Below, one piece after another: positions 16,321 to 23,762 of a DNA stretch of 49,617 nt. The notes under the pieces are model-generated. The model was not told where the DNA came from. It saw nothing but the letters and a program-made list of their open reading frames with translations, and made no database searches. Positions within the stretch are counted from its first letter, which is position 1; every line of letters starts with the position of its first letter. A program made the translations under genes and the position numbers. This DNA is from Nitrospira sp. (lineage in GTDB: Bacteria; Nitrospirota; Nitrospiria; Nitrospirales; Nitrospiraceae): the NCBI GenBank assembly GCA_005116895.1, contig SWDO01000014.1:1-49617 (forward strand). The letters are read 5' to 3'.

Positions 16321-16830
16321 ATGAGGTTCGGCCGAAGGTGCAAAGAGGCGAGACGAGCGAAGCCGTGGTGCTCCACTCTCGACACACTCCTCTTTCGTGA
16401 CGGATTGCTATTGTCCACTGGTTGTCTTTTCCGCGCTGTTCCTCTGATTGTCTCGCTCCTGGTTGCGTTCCACTCGCTGAGTGAGGCTCCTGCGTTTGCC
16501 GAATGGCTGTTGGTTGATGGAAACAACAAGGCAAAGATCTATGTCGATTCTGAGACCATCATCCGAAATGGTGCACGGGTGAGCGTGTGGGTCTTGGATG
16601 ATCTGAGAACCGCTCAGACACGATGGTTCAAGACATACCTGTCTTCGCGCGGCCAGGAAGAGCACGACTGTGCGAACGGGCGCTTTCGGCTGCTTGCAGT
16701 GGAGCACTTCGCTGGGAACATGGGAACTGGTGACGTGGTGTATCAGAAGTCAGGCGAGTCGGCCTGGGCACCTATTCCCAAAGAGACTCTCGCTCAATCC
16801 GTCTGGAAATTCGTCTGCAAGAAGAAATGA
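16321..16830 (+). CDS. Secreted protein, surface-adhesin E-like
   Basis: The mature region starts after a leader ending EAPAFA-EW. It continues with WLLVDGNNKAKIYVDSET, VWVLDDLRTAQ, EEHDCANGRFRLLAVEHF and the terminal SVWKFVCKKK. A Trp-rich opening, a DC motif and a final W-x-x-x-C are typical of the small family called surface-adhesin protein E-like in Gram-negative bacteria. The start is uncertain: ATG 16321 gives a long basic pre-region, while a TTG near the leader could be used instead. The role is unknown beyond probable export. Confidence 0.55.
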   Translation: MRFGRRCKEARRAKPWCSTLDTLLFRDGLLLSTGCLFRAVPLIVSLLVAFHSLSEAPAFAEWLLVDGNNKAKIYVDSETIIRNGARVSVWVLDDLRTAQTRWFKTYLSSRGQEEHDCANGRFRLLAVEHFAGNMGTGDVVYQKSGESAWAPIPKETLAQSVWKFVCKKK

Positions 16831-16858
16831 TGAATGAAGTAGAAGGTTGCAGAGAGAA

Positions 16859-17176
16859 TCACGGCGAGGGTTTTTCCTGTCCACACTTCCAGCAGACGCC
16901 AAACTGACTTTCATGTTGCTCACCGCATCCTGAGCATATCCAGAAGTCTTGGTTCTTTGGCGGCAACACAGTTTCTTCTTCAAGTAGCTGACGCGCCTGA
17001 TCGTAATCCTGCTCTTGGAGTATCCACAGCTCCGGGAACGTCTCTGTAAAGGGAATTTCTCCGGCAAGTCCTGATGAACGCTGGTTCTTGATCATGCATC
17101 GGATACCGGCCTGCTCAAGCTGCTCCTTGCGCATCTCCACCTCGATCAAATTCTGAGAGACGAAGACTTGTTTCAT
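16859..17176 (-). CDS. DUF2007 domain protein with C-terminal zinc ribbon
   Basis: This 105-aa protein begins MKQVFVSQNLIEVEMRKEQL then IRCMIKN and PELWILQEQDYDQARQLLEE, the pattern of the DUF2007 putative signal-transducing family. The C-terminus adds a zinc ribbon, WICSGCGEQ and CWKCGQE (two CxxC). This two-part layout recurs in the family. It is probably cytoplasmic, with a ligand- or protein-binding role that remains undefined. The gene converges on the upstream forward gene. Confidence 0.75.
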   Translation of the reverse strand: MKQVFVSQNLIEVEMRKEQLEQAGIRCMIKNQRSSGLAGEIPFTETFPELWILQEQDYDQARQLLEEETVLPPKNQDFWICSGCGEQHESQFGVCWKCGQEKPSP

Positions 17177-17276
17177 TCAAGTACCCTAGATCCCGTCTGA
17201 TCGTGAGTCAAGAATCCAGCTTCTGCCGCTAAGTTTGCCTTGACCTTCGGCCAATACTCGTGTAACCATCGGCTAC

Positions 17277-17633
17277 ATGATGGATCGTGAAGAGATTGCC
17301 CTCGGGGTCTACCTCCGGCAAACAGCCGGTGACCGGCCTGGGATTATCGCGGTTGTCCACCGGGTCGGGACAAGCTTGTCAGGAGAGTGGTTCTTTCAGT
17401 TGCGGTACCTTGGTTGTCCAGCGGGAACGAGGAAGAGGTCTGGTTCGGAATGGAGCGTGAATCTTCGAGAAACAGATCTGGCCCACTTCGACCTGATTGG
17501 ACCATGGATCTCTGCACAGGCCTTATTGGCATCGCGCCCACCTTCCTCCAAACTCAGGAAAGACCCCGCGCTTCTGACGTGGAGACGGGGGACCCCGCAT
17601 CCGGACCAGCTTCGGATGTTTGATGATTGCTGA
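17277..17633 (+). CDS. Hypothetical protein, 118 aa
   Basis: I do not recognise a family. The sequence begins MMDREEIALGVYLRQTAG and contains a beta-rich segment (GEWFFQLRYLGCPAG, EWSVNLRETDLAHF), ending LRMFDDC. No signal peptide or membrane segment is visible. The gene is flanked by reverse genes on both sides and the coding frame is open for its full length. No clear ribosome-binding site precedes the two adjacent ATG codons. Confidence 0.45.
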   Translation: MMDREEIALGVYLRQTAGDRPGIIAVVHRVGTSLSGEWFFQLRYLGCPAGTRKRSGSEWSVNLRETDLAHFDLIGPWISAQALLASRPPSSKLRKDPALLTWRRGTPHPDQLRMFDDC

Positions 17634-17658
17634 GGACAGCACCACACAAGGATGTTGA

Positions 17659-17970
17659 TTACTTGTTTGCCCAAGGTTTGGGCTTCATGCCGGAGAGATT
17701 TCTCGCGCCATGGACGATCGCCAGAATCTGAGCAAACCCTTTCTTTAGCCGATAGATCACTCGATAGCTTTGAACAAGGAGCTCACAAGTTTTTGGATCG
17801 GAGGCTTCAGGAACAAGTCGGCCACTTTCAGGAAATGAGGCAAGCCGATCAACCGAGAGGATGAGACGCTCAACGATGGCATCAGCATACTCAGCGGAGT
17901 CTCTGGCAATGTAGTCTTGGATGTTCTCGAGATCCGAAACAGCGGGTTCAGTCCACTCGATGCGGGTCAT
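17659..17970 (-). CDS. RelE/ParE-family toxin
   Basis: This 103-aa protein opens RIEWTEPAVSDLENIQDYIA, the first helix of RelE/ParE toxins. It continues with SFPESGRLVPE, then LLVQSYRVIYRLK and ILAIVHGARNL, the beta-sheet core and C-terminal strand. The length is normal. ParE-type members poison gyrase and RelE-type members cleave mRNA on the ribosome; the sequence does not decide between them. The ATG overlaps the stop of the small antitoxin gene by four bases, placing the antitoxin first. Confidence 0.87.
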   Translation of the reverse strand: MTRIEWTEPAVSDLENIQDYIARDSAEYADAIVERLILSVDRLASFPESGRLVPEASDPKTCELLVQSYRVIYRLKKGFAQILAIVHGARNLSGMKPKPWANK

Positions 17971-18146
17971 TTCTTGAGAAAGCGTTTTTTTACAGCGCCA
18001 TGCGGCACCACTTTCCCTTCATCTGCCGCCTGAATACCGGCTTCAATCTTCTTCCGGATGTAAATCTCGTACATGATATCGTCCCACGTGGATTTCTCCG
18101 GCAACTGCTTCATCATCTCCAACGCTTGTTTCTTCACTGTCGGCAT
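17967..18146 (-). CDS. Small antitoxin of the RelE/ParE pair (59 aa)
   Basis: The reading frame from ATG 18146 gives MPTVKKQALEMMKQLPEK, then STWDDIMYEIYIRKKIEAG, and ends HGAVKKRFLKK. Short antitoxins with a W-DDIMYEIYVR-K segment are regular partners of RelE/ParE toxins. The charged helical C-terminus would wrap the toxin. The stop overlaps the toxin start (ATGA), and a good promoter lies directly upstream. It is easily missed because of its length. Pair identity is well supported; the family name is not assigned. Confidence 0.8.
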   Translation of the reverse strand: MPTVKKQALEMMKQLPEKSTWDDIMYEIYIRKKIEAGIQAADEGKVVPHGAVKKRFLKK

Positions 18147-18172
18147 ATGTGCCCTCTCAATACTTGGCCCAA

Positions 18173-18201
18173 AGTGTAGGCCCCACCTGGCAGAGAGTCA
18201 A
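18173..18201 (-). promoter_or_regulatory. Sigma-70-type promoter of the RelE/ParE operon
   Basis: On the reverse strand TTGACT (18201-18196) and TACACT (18178-18173) are separated by 17 bp and lie about 27 bases before the antitoxin ATG. Confidence 0.6.
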
Positions 18202-18249
18202 GAATACCACTCAGCTACGTTGCCGACACCCATCAAGGATTGAGATTGG

Positions 18250-18400
18250 AAACAGGTCGGAGTGGCGGCTCAGTTGGGGATTAACCAAGCTGAGGTGTAA
18301 AAGCTTTTGGTCGGTCAGATGGCGGGCTTTCCCATCGAACGCCTGGTCCATTTTCTTTCATTGCGGGCGGCCCATCAGGCATGGGGAGAAAAAGAGTACA
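18250..18400 (+). pseudogene. Decayed XRE-type antitoxin remnant
   Basis: The forward frame reads VAAQLGINQAEV, an in-frame TAA stop (18298-18300), then KLLVGQMAGFPIERLVHFL. This matches the helix-turn-helix of XRE antitoxins of the type LGlnQaqVSkLLrG-FSveRLlrFL, with a stop replacing the Ser position. After this the similarity ends. The remaining bases of 18202-18711 show no gene, so this is a dead fragment lying beside an intact TA pair. Confidence 0.55.
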
Positions 18401-18711
18401 GACCTCTTTGTATGTCCAAGAAATCATCGTGTGTCAGGGCGTTTGGGCATCACATCGTTGTAGGTCTCACATGCTGCAATAGGAATAGCCGGGGAGTTAT
18501 GCATAAGCGTCGCATAAGGACATGGAATCTTTTACAAAGTACAACGTAGTAAAAGAATGTCAAATAATATTAGGAAATGAGTGTAATGTGTGAGGCTGTA
18601 GATGGGAGATTGCCAAGTAGGTTTCTGCGGAAACTGCACTGGACAGCACAAAAGAGTGATTTCCCGCTGATGAAGAGTCAGCGGGGATCGGTTCTCAGTC
18701 AACCAGGCGGA

Positions 18712-18969
18712 CTACTTTTTGAAAATCAGCCTCGGCTCGGTCATGCTGCCCATTGGGACTGCCACGAGCTCCCACCCGTTGGCCCCGAACTCATTCAACT
18801 TGGTTTGCATATTTTGGGTGTCAGGAAGCACCTCCACGATCATGTACTGAAATCGTTTTGGCTCCTGGGCTTTGACTAAGAAAGGTTGTCCAAGGAGAAA
18901 CGCAAGTCCGAGCGCTCCAAGGCTGACGACTGCTATCGTCCATGCGACTGGAATGCGTATGGTCAGCAT
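18712..18969 (-). CDS. Membrane-anchored DUF4177-like protein
   Basis: This 85-aa protein has an N-terminal hydrophobic segment (WTIAVVSLGALGLAFLLG) acting as signal or anchor. A small domain follows: RFQYMIVEVLPD, LNEFGANGWELVAV and a final LIFKK. The NEFG-x-x-GWELV core and short terminal strand are the signature of DUF4177. The function of the family is unknown. The gene lies 23 bases after the end of polA on the same strand and may be cotranscribed with it. Confidence 0.7.
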   Translation of the reverse strand: MLTIRIPVAWTIAVVSLGALGLAFLLGQPFLVKAQEPKRFQYMIVEVLPDTQNMQTKLNEFGANGWELVAVPMGSMTEPRLIFKK

Positions 18970-18992
18970 ATGTCACCTCGTTGTGATCGGAA

Positions 18993-20501
18993 TTAGGGAT
19001 GCGCTACGCGCCAGTTTTTGCCGACGCCGAGATCTACTTTGAGCGGCACCGATAAACCCAACTGTTTGCCGACGCCTTCCATTTCCTGCTTCACGAGCCG
19101 CTTCGCTTCCTCCAGATCGTGATCCGGTACTTCAAAAATCAACTCATCGTGGACTTGAAGGATCATTTTCACGTGCGGCAGCTCCTCGTGGAGTTTCTTG
19201 TGCACATTGATCATAGCCACTTTGATCAAGTCCGCCGCAGAGCCTTGGATGGGACTGTTGACTGCCATGCGTTCGCCAACGCCGCGCTGGGCGGGATCGC
19301 CGCTCTGCAGTTCGGGAATCGGTCGGCGGCGACCGAGGATGGTGGTGGTGTAGCCCTTCTCTCGTCCTTCGGCGATGTTCCGATCCATCAATGCCCGGAC
19401 GGCTGCGAAACGCTCAAAGAAGGTGTCGATGTATTTCTTCGACTCGGCCTGGGGTACGCCGAGGTTCTGAGAAAGACCGAACGGGCTGATGCCGTAGACG
19501 ATCCCGAAGACGACGGTCTTGGCCGCGCGGCGCATGTCCCTTGTGATCTGACTGGAGGGCAAGCCGAAGATTTCCATGGCCGTGGCCATGTGGATGTCTT
19601 CGCCTTTGGCAAAGACAGAGAGCAAGCGTGGATCTTGTGACAGATGGGCGAGGATGCGTGGCTCGATCTGGCTGTAGTCGGCACAGAGGAGTTCATGGCC
19701 TTTTGGCACGACAAAGGCTTCGCGGATGCGGAGGCCGTAGTCGCCTTTCACGGGAATGTTTTGGAGATTCGGATCGGTGGAGGAGAGCCGTCCTGTGGCG
19801 GCGACGGTCTGGTTCAAGGAAGTGTGGAGCCGTTTTGTCTCCGGATGCACTAGTTCCGGCAGCGCATCCACGTAGGTCGACTTGAGCTTGCTCAGACTTC
19901 GATAGGTGAGAATCTGGTTTGGTAATTCGTGTTGTGTGGCGAGCTGGGTGAGGGTGTCTTCATCGGTCGAATAGCCGGTCTTGGTCTTACGCAGCGGTTT
20001 CAGACCGAGCTTCTCAAAGAGGACCGTCGCGAGTTGTTTCGGCGAATTGATATTGAATTCGCCTCCGGCAAGTGCTGCAATGCTGGCCATCATCTGGTCG
20101 AGGTCTCTCTCTAATTCTTTGCTCAATTCATGCAGTCCGTCGACATCCAGCAAGAACCCATTCCGCTCGATGTCGGCCAGGATCGGTACAAGCGGCATCT
20201 CAACGTCGGTGAAGAGTTTCACGCTCCCCTGATCGGTTAACCGTTCAATGAGGATTGGTTCGAGCTTGGCCAGAGCAGCAGCGGCTTCCGCGGTTTCCTC
20301 GCGAGACCCGGTATCGACTTCGAACAGCGACTGTGGTTGGGCCTTCTCCTGCTTGCCCGACCCAAGTCGTTCACCGAGCCGTTCCAGCATGATCGTGTCG
20401 AGGCTGTGGTCGCGGCGGTTCGGGTTGAGTAAATAGTCCGCGATCATGGTGTCCACGTATGGGGGTGCCAAGGTGATCCCGATGCGATGGAACGCCAGCA
20501 A
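18993..20501 (-). CDS. polA: DNA polymerase I, 3' part (polymerase domain)
   Basis: This segment encodes a remnant of the 3'-5' exonuclease-like region and a full family A polymerase domain. Motif A is CADYSQIEPRILAHLS, motif B RRAAKTVVFGIVYGISPFG, and motif C LQVHDELIFEVP, all intact. The palm acidic residues are present, so polymerase activity should be retained. The exonuclease-like part lacks clear DxE, so proofreading is doubtful. The frame opens at a TTG (20501) without a ribosome-binding site. It is offset from the upstream polA half, as if bases were lost between GLA and LLAFHRIG. The two halves should be one protein of about 880 aa. Confidence 0.85.
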   Translation of the reverse strand: MLAFHRIGITLAPPYVDTMIADYLLNPNRRDHSLDTIMLERLGERLGSGKQEKAQPQSLFEVDTGSREETAEAAAALAKLEPILIERLTDQGSVKLFTDVEMPLVPILADIERNGFLLDVDGLHELSKELERDLDQMMASIAALAGGEFNINSPKQLATVLFEKLGLKPLRKTKTGYSTDEDTLTQLATQHELPNQILTYRSLSKLKSTYVDALPELVHPETKRLHTSLNQTVAATGRLSSTDPNLQNIPVKGDYGLRIREAFVVPKGHELLCADYSQIEPRILAHLSQDPRLLSVFAKGEDIHMATAMEIFGLPSSQITRDMRRAAKTVVFGIVYGISPFGLSQNLGVPQAESKKYIDTFFERFAAVRALMDRNIAEGREKGYTTTILGRRRPIPELQSGDPAQRGVGERMAVNSPIQGSAADLIKVAMINVHKKLHEELPHVKMILQVHDELIFEVPDHDLEEAKRLVKQEMEGVGKQLGLSVPLKVDLGVGKNWRVAHP

Positions 20502-21538
20502 CGTCGAGCCAGGCCAAGGACGTCGGTATGGACGCCTGGTTGGCTGGCCAGCAAACAGTGCAGGCCGAGTGGCCCGTCTTTCGATACACCGTCGACAAAG
20601 CGCTTTGCGGCTGCTTCGTCTTCGATGATGATGGTGGCCTGGGTCGTCGCCTCCAGCGGCTTCGGCGATGGCTGGAGACTTTTAAGAAGAGAGGTGAATT
20701 CCAGCTCGCGTAGCAGCTCGGCGAGTGGCTCCTCATGCGGCGGCTTGATCCGGTAGGATTCGGGATGAAACTCCACCGGGCTCTGTATATCGATGGTCGC
20801 CAGTTTCCGGCTGAGCCGAGCCTGGTCTGCCTGTTCAGAAAGGAGAGTCTTGATGCGGGCGGGCGTGACCTCATCCAGGCGGCGTAGCAGCTCATCGATT
20901 GTCCCGAACTGTGCGATGAGTTTCATCGCGGTTTTTTCACCGATGCCCTTCACGCCGGGAATATTGTCGCTCGCGTCGCCCATCAGACCCATCACTTCGA
21001 TGACACGGCTAGGTTCGACGCCGAACTTGGCGACGCATTCCGCGTTGCTGGACCACTTATCCTTGACCGGGTCGTAGATGCGGACATGTGACGTCACGAG
21101 CTGAAGCATATCTTTATCGCCGGTGACGATCACGACGTCGTAGCCAGCCTGCTCCGCCTGCCGGGCCAACGTGCCGATCAAATCGTCAGCTTCGTAGCCG
21201 GCCTGTCTAGCCGCTGGAATATTCAGCGCCTCCACCACACGATGAATATAGGGAATCTGGGCCTTCATCCCGTCCGGCATTGGTGGCCGCTGCGCCTTGT
21301 AGTCTTTGAATTCCTCGTGCCGGAGCGTCGGGCCTTTTTCGTCAAACGCGACTGCAAGCCCGTCCGGCTTGTGCTCACGGATGATCTTCAGCAGCGTAGT
21401 CGTGAATCCATAGACCGCGTTTGTCTGGAGACCTTTGGAATTATTGAGCGCCGGCAGGGCAAAGAAGGCGCGATAGATATAGGCGCTGCCGTCAATCAGA
21501 TAGAGGGTGGGGCGTCTGTCGGTTTGCAGCGATGTCAT
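20444..21538 (-). CDS. polA: DNA polymerase I, 5' part (5'-nuclease domain), disrupted
   Basis: This part starts at ATG 21538 (MTSLQTDRRPTLYLIDGSAY) and carries the flap-endonuclease domain: LAVAFDEKGPTLRHEEFKDYK, YEADDLIGTLA, VIVTGDKDMLQLV and LMGDASDNIPGVKGIGEKTA with the H3TH loop. All metal-binding acids look present. After about residue 350, LLASQPGVHTDVLGLA runs into a foreign frame and stops at 20444. The expected exonuclease-like residues between this point and the 3' part are missing, roughly 35-50 codons judged from typical lengths. A genuine deletion would separate nuclease and polymerase; an assembly error is the alternative. Confidence 0.85.
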   Translation of the reverse strand: MTSLQTDRRPTLYLIDGSAYIYRAFFALPALNNSKGLQTNAVYGFTTTLLKIIREHKPDGLAVAFDEKGPTLRHEEFKDYKAQRPPMPDGMKAQIPYIHRVVEALNIPAARQAGYEADDLIGTLARQAEQAGYDVVIVTGDKDMLQLVTSHVRIYDPVKDKWSSNAECVAKFGVEPSRVIEVMGLMGDASDNIPGVKGIGEKTAMKLIAQFGTIDELLRRLDEVTPARIKTLLSEQADQARLSRKLATIDIQSPVEFHPESYRIKPPHEEPLAELLRELEFTSLLKSLQPSPKPLEATTQATIIIEDEAAAKRFVDGVSKDGPLGLHCLLASQPGVHTDVLGLARRCWRSIASGSPWHPHTWTP

Positions 21539-21569
21539 GGATGTTGCGGCCTTTCGGGGTGGCCTTGCC

Positions 21570-21654
21570 GAGTGCTGAGTTTTGAGTGCTGAAAACGGAA
21601 TTGAGACCATCCGACAAATCTCAGCACTCAGTCCTTTTGCCTCAGCACTGACTC
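21570..21654. repeat. AGTGCTGAG inverted-array hairpin without a gene
   Basis: The left arm (21570-21592) has two AGTGCTGA units. The right arm (21620-21654) has matching reverse-complement units (TCAGCACTCAG, CTCAGCACTGACTC) with a 27-nt spacer. The right arm overlaps the stop codon of the adjacent reverse gene. It resembles the arrays at 33984-34466 and 42971-43040. Confidence 0.6.
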
Positions 21655-22084
21655 ATGGGTCCGGTGCGATCGAGAGCGGCGGTTTTCCAAACTTCTGACG
21701 CATGCTGTTGATGGTGTTCAGGACAGCAGGCTGTCCAATCATTTTTGCTTCCAACCGGCGCTTGCCAGGAAAGTCCAGCATCGTCACCCCGATCAACATC
21801 GTGAGAATGCCCTGGCCTGGCAGAAACAGCATCAAGAAGCCTGCAAACAAAAAGATGGCCCCGACCACGTTCTTGGCCAGGTGGCCAAGTAACCGGAGCA
21901 CCGGGTGATGATTCTCCATCCAGGGACGTGGCACACGGATGTCGAAAAAGTCTGTCGGGAGTCGGACAAGGATGAACGGGATGGCGATCAATGACCCAAC
22001 AAAGAAGACAATCGACAGGGCCGTCAGGGTCACGAGGGTTTCCGTCGAGATGTATTGCTGAACTGTTGAAAGGAGTCCATCCAT
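21653..22084 (-). CDS. PGPGW-type small membrane protein
   Basis: This 143-aa protein has three hydrophobic spans: LTALSIVFFVGSLIAIPFIL, VVGAIFLFAGFLMLFLP and the following LPGQGILTMLIGVTML. The PGQG-x-LT-x-LIG segment and the following FPGKRRLE are typical of the putative transmembrane PGPGW family, an inner-membrane family of unknown function. The start at 22084 has aggat nine bases upstream; an ATG at 22102 is possible. Its stop codon lies in an inverted-array repeat. Confidence 0.7.
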   Translation of the reverse strand: MDGLLSTVQQYISTETLVTLTALSIVFFVGSLIAIPFILVRLPTDFFDIRVPRPWMENHHPVLRLLGHLAKNVVGAIFLFAGFLMLFLPGQGILTMLIGVTMLDFPGKRRLEAKMIGQPAVLNTINSMRQKFGKPPLSIAPDP

Positions 22085-22145
22085 TGGTTGGCATCCTAGC
22101 ATGGGCTTCTGCGCCCCTCAAGGCGAACAGAGGAGCAGTCTTGGG

Positions 22146-22174
22146 TTTACGCGATCGTACCTGGACGTTATAAT
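22146..22174 (+). promoter_or_regulatory. Sigma-70-type promoter before the DsrE-like gene
   Basis: TTTACG (22146-22151) and a perfect TATAAT (22169-22174) are separated by 17 bp, about 117 bp upstream of the DsrE-like start. The leader between them contains a 24-codon frame (22221-22295) that overlaps the gene start, which could be a leader peptide or chance. Confidence 0.6.
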
Positions 22175-22291
22175 CATCCCGCATGGAGTCCCGATATGAA
22201 TCGGTATATCCCCTCGCCCCATGACGTCGGATGAAGTCGATGCTGCGATTGCCGATTACGTGAACAGCGTGAAAGCCAGAGCGCAAAAGAA

Positions 22292-22717
22292 ATGACTATG
22301 TCGACGAAACCAAAATTCGTCATCTTCGCCCACAACGCCACGTACGATAAGCTGCACCAGGTCGCGACGCTGGGGATGACGGCTTCGGCGATGGGCAAAG
22401 ACGTGATCATCGTCTTACTATTTTGGACGATCAAAAAACTTGCCGAAGGGAAGATCGATCAGATCGATTTCCCGCCGGAATATGCCGAGTCGGCTGAGGA
22501 AGTCGCTCGGTTGCTTAAAGAGAAAAAGGTGCCGAAGATCTCGGAGATGTTCCAGGATGCCAAGCAAGTGGGACAGTTCAGGCTGATCGCCTGCAGCGCC
22601 GGCTTAGAATATATGGGCGTGGATGCCGCTGCGGTCGAAAAGAATGTCGACGAAGTGATGGGTCTGCCGGCCATCCTTTCCCTGACCGCTGACGCGGAAA
22701 CGAAACTGTTCATCTGA
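22292..22717 (+). CDS. DsrE/DsrF-like sulfur-relay family protein
   Basis: This 141-aa protein shows the DsrE fold: KFVIFAHNATYDKLHQVATL then GKDVIIVLLFWTIKKLAEG, the IACSAGLEYMGVD segment with a Cys at about residue 101, and LPAILSLTADAETKLFI at the end. Members carry or transfer sulfane sulfur, and the Cys is the probable acceptor. No membrane segment is clear, although FWTIKKL follows a hydrophobic strand. A paralogous DsrE gene with a TusA partner lies at 25320-26123. The alternative start ATG 22298 would remove two residues. Confidence 0.75.
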   Translation: MTMSTKPKFVIFAHNATYDKLHQVATLGMTASAMGKDVIIVLLFWTIKKLAEGKIDQIDFPPEYAESAEEVARLLKEKKVPKISEMFQDAKQVGQFRLIACSAGLEYMGVDAAAVEKNVDEVMGLPAILSLTADAETKLFI

Positions 22718-22727
22718 ACGCGTCGCT

Positions 22728-22773
22728 CGTATCTCGCAAAGACCTCTTCTTCTCCGACGCTTCACGAGATACG
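22728..22773. terminator. Hairpin between convergent dsrE-like and nth genes
   Basis: cgtatctcg (22728-22736) and cgagatacg (22765-22773) are perfect 9-bp reverse complements between two converging genes. A bidirectional terminator role is plausible. Extra partial copies (tttcacg) follow, hinting at the same repeat style as the other hairpins. Confidence 0.4.
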
Positions 22774-22781
22774 TTTCACGT

Positions 22782-23441
22782 TCAACGACTTTTCGTGACT
22801 CCCGCGCGATCGCACATGTCTGCCAACTTGCACGTGCTGCACCACGGTGAAACCGGTAGGCATAGGTTCTGTCCATAGGGGACGAGGAGATCGTTGTAAA
22901 TGATCCAGTATTGTTTCGGGAGCTTGCGCCGGAGGGCCTCTTCCGATGCTTCCGGCGTCTTCGTGTCGATATAACCCCATCGATTGCTGATTCGGTGGAC
23001 GTGAATATCTACACAGATTCCCGGCTTGCCAAATCCAAGCGTCACCACCAGATTCGCCGTTTTCCGACCGACTCCTGGTAAGGTGAGGAGTTCATCGATG
23101 GAGTCTGGGACCTTCCCTCCATAGTCATTGATCAGGCGGTGGCAGATGTGGTGAATCGATTTGGCTTTTGTCCGATAGAACCCGACCGGGTAAATTGCCT
23201 GTTCGATCTTCTTCAGCGGCAGCTCTAACATGGTTGCCGGTGTGCGAGCCAGGGCGAAGAGTCGATCGCCGGCTTCCCTTGTCGTTTTATCTTTGGTTCG
23301 CAAACTGAGGAGGGTGGAAATGAGGATGAGAAATGGATCGCGGTTCGATTCCTTGGCTACGACCCCAACGACCGGTTCTTGCCAGCGGCGAATCTCCCGC
23401 CTGACAATGCGAATAGCGGCATGGATTTGCTCCTGACGCAT
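22782..23441 (-). CDS. nth: Endonuclease III (DNA glycosylase/AP lyase)
   Basis: This 219-aa base-excision enzyme removes oxidised pyrimidines and cleaves the abasic site. The helix-hairpin-helix LLTLPGVGRKTANLVV contains the catalytic Lys region, followed by KPGICVDIHVHRISNR with the conserved Asp. The C-terminal Fe-S cluster motif is CLPVSPWCSTCKLADMC (C-x6-C-x2-C-x5-C). The length is normal and all key residues are intact. It converges with the dsrE-like gene and stands alone on its strand. Confidence 0.93.
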   Translation of the reverse strand: MRQEQIHAAIRIVRREIRRWQEPVVGVVAKESNRDPFLILISTLLSLRTKDKTTREAGDRLFALARTPATMLELPLKKIEQAIYPVGFYRTKAKSIHHICHRLINDYGGKVPDSIDELLTLPGVGRKTANLVVTLGFGKPGICVDIHVHRISNRWGYIDTKTPEASEEALRRKLPKQYWIIYNDLLVPYGQNLCLPVSPWCSTCKLADMCDRAGVTKSR

Positions 23442-23495
23442 GGAGAAATGGTCATGAACGGGGAGGAGACTGGTGAGACGAGCGGAAGACCGTGT

Positions 23496-23690
23496 CTACT
23501 CAGGCTTCCGCTTTGACAACCACTTCTGGCGGCGCCGTTGAGCCTCACGTTGCTTTGCTTTCTTCCGCACGCTGGGCTTCTCATAGAAACGGCGTCGCTT
23601 CAGCTCACGGAACAAACCTTCTCCCGCGAGCTTCTTCTTGGCAACCTTCAGTGCTTTTTCAACGTTGTTGTTGAAGACCTTGATTTCCAT
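23496..23690 (-). CDS. rpsU: 30S ribosomal protein S21
   Basis: This 64-aa protein reads MEIKVFNNNVEKALKVAKKK, then LFRELKRRRFYEKPSVRKK and a very basic tail, matching bacterial S21. It assists the small subunit during initiation at the 3' end of 16S rRNA. The size is typical. Confidence 0.95.
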   Translation of the reverse strand: MEIKVFNNNVEKALKVAKKKLAGEGLFRELKRRRFYEKPSVRKKAKQREAQRRRQKWLSKRKPE

Positions 23691-23762
23691 CCCAGTGATA
23701 TTCGACTTTCTCAGGCCAAGTGGGCCTGCTGCTTACGGTTTTCAATCATTCGGCGCCGGAGT

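Noticed and set aside
21642..22286. Long reverse frame overlapping the PGPGW-type gene
   Set aside because: Composition and lack of motifs mark it as a shadow of the membrane-protein gene in another frame.
22221..22295. 24-codon frame overlapping the start of the DsrE-like gene
   Set aside because: No ribosome-binding site. It might be a leader peptide but the evidence is too thin to list as a gene.
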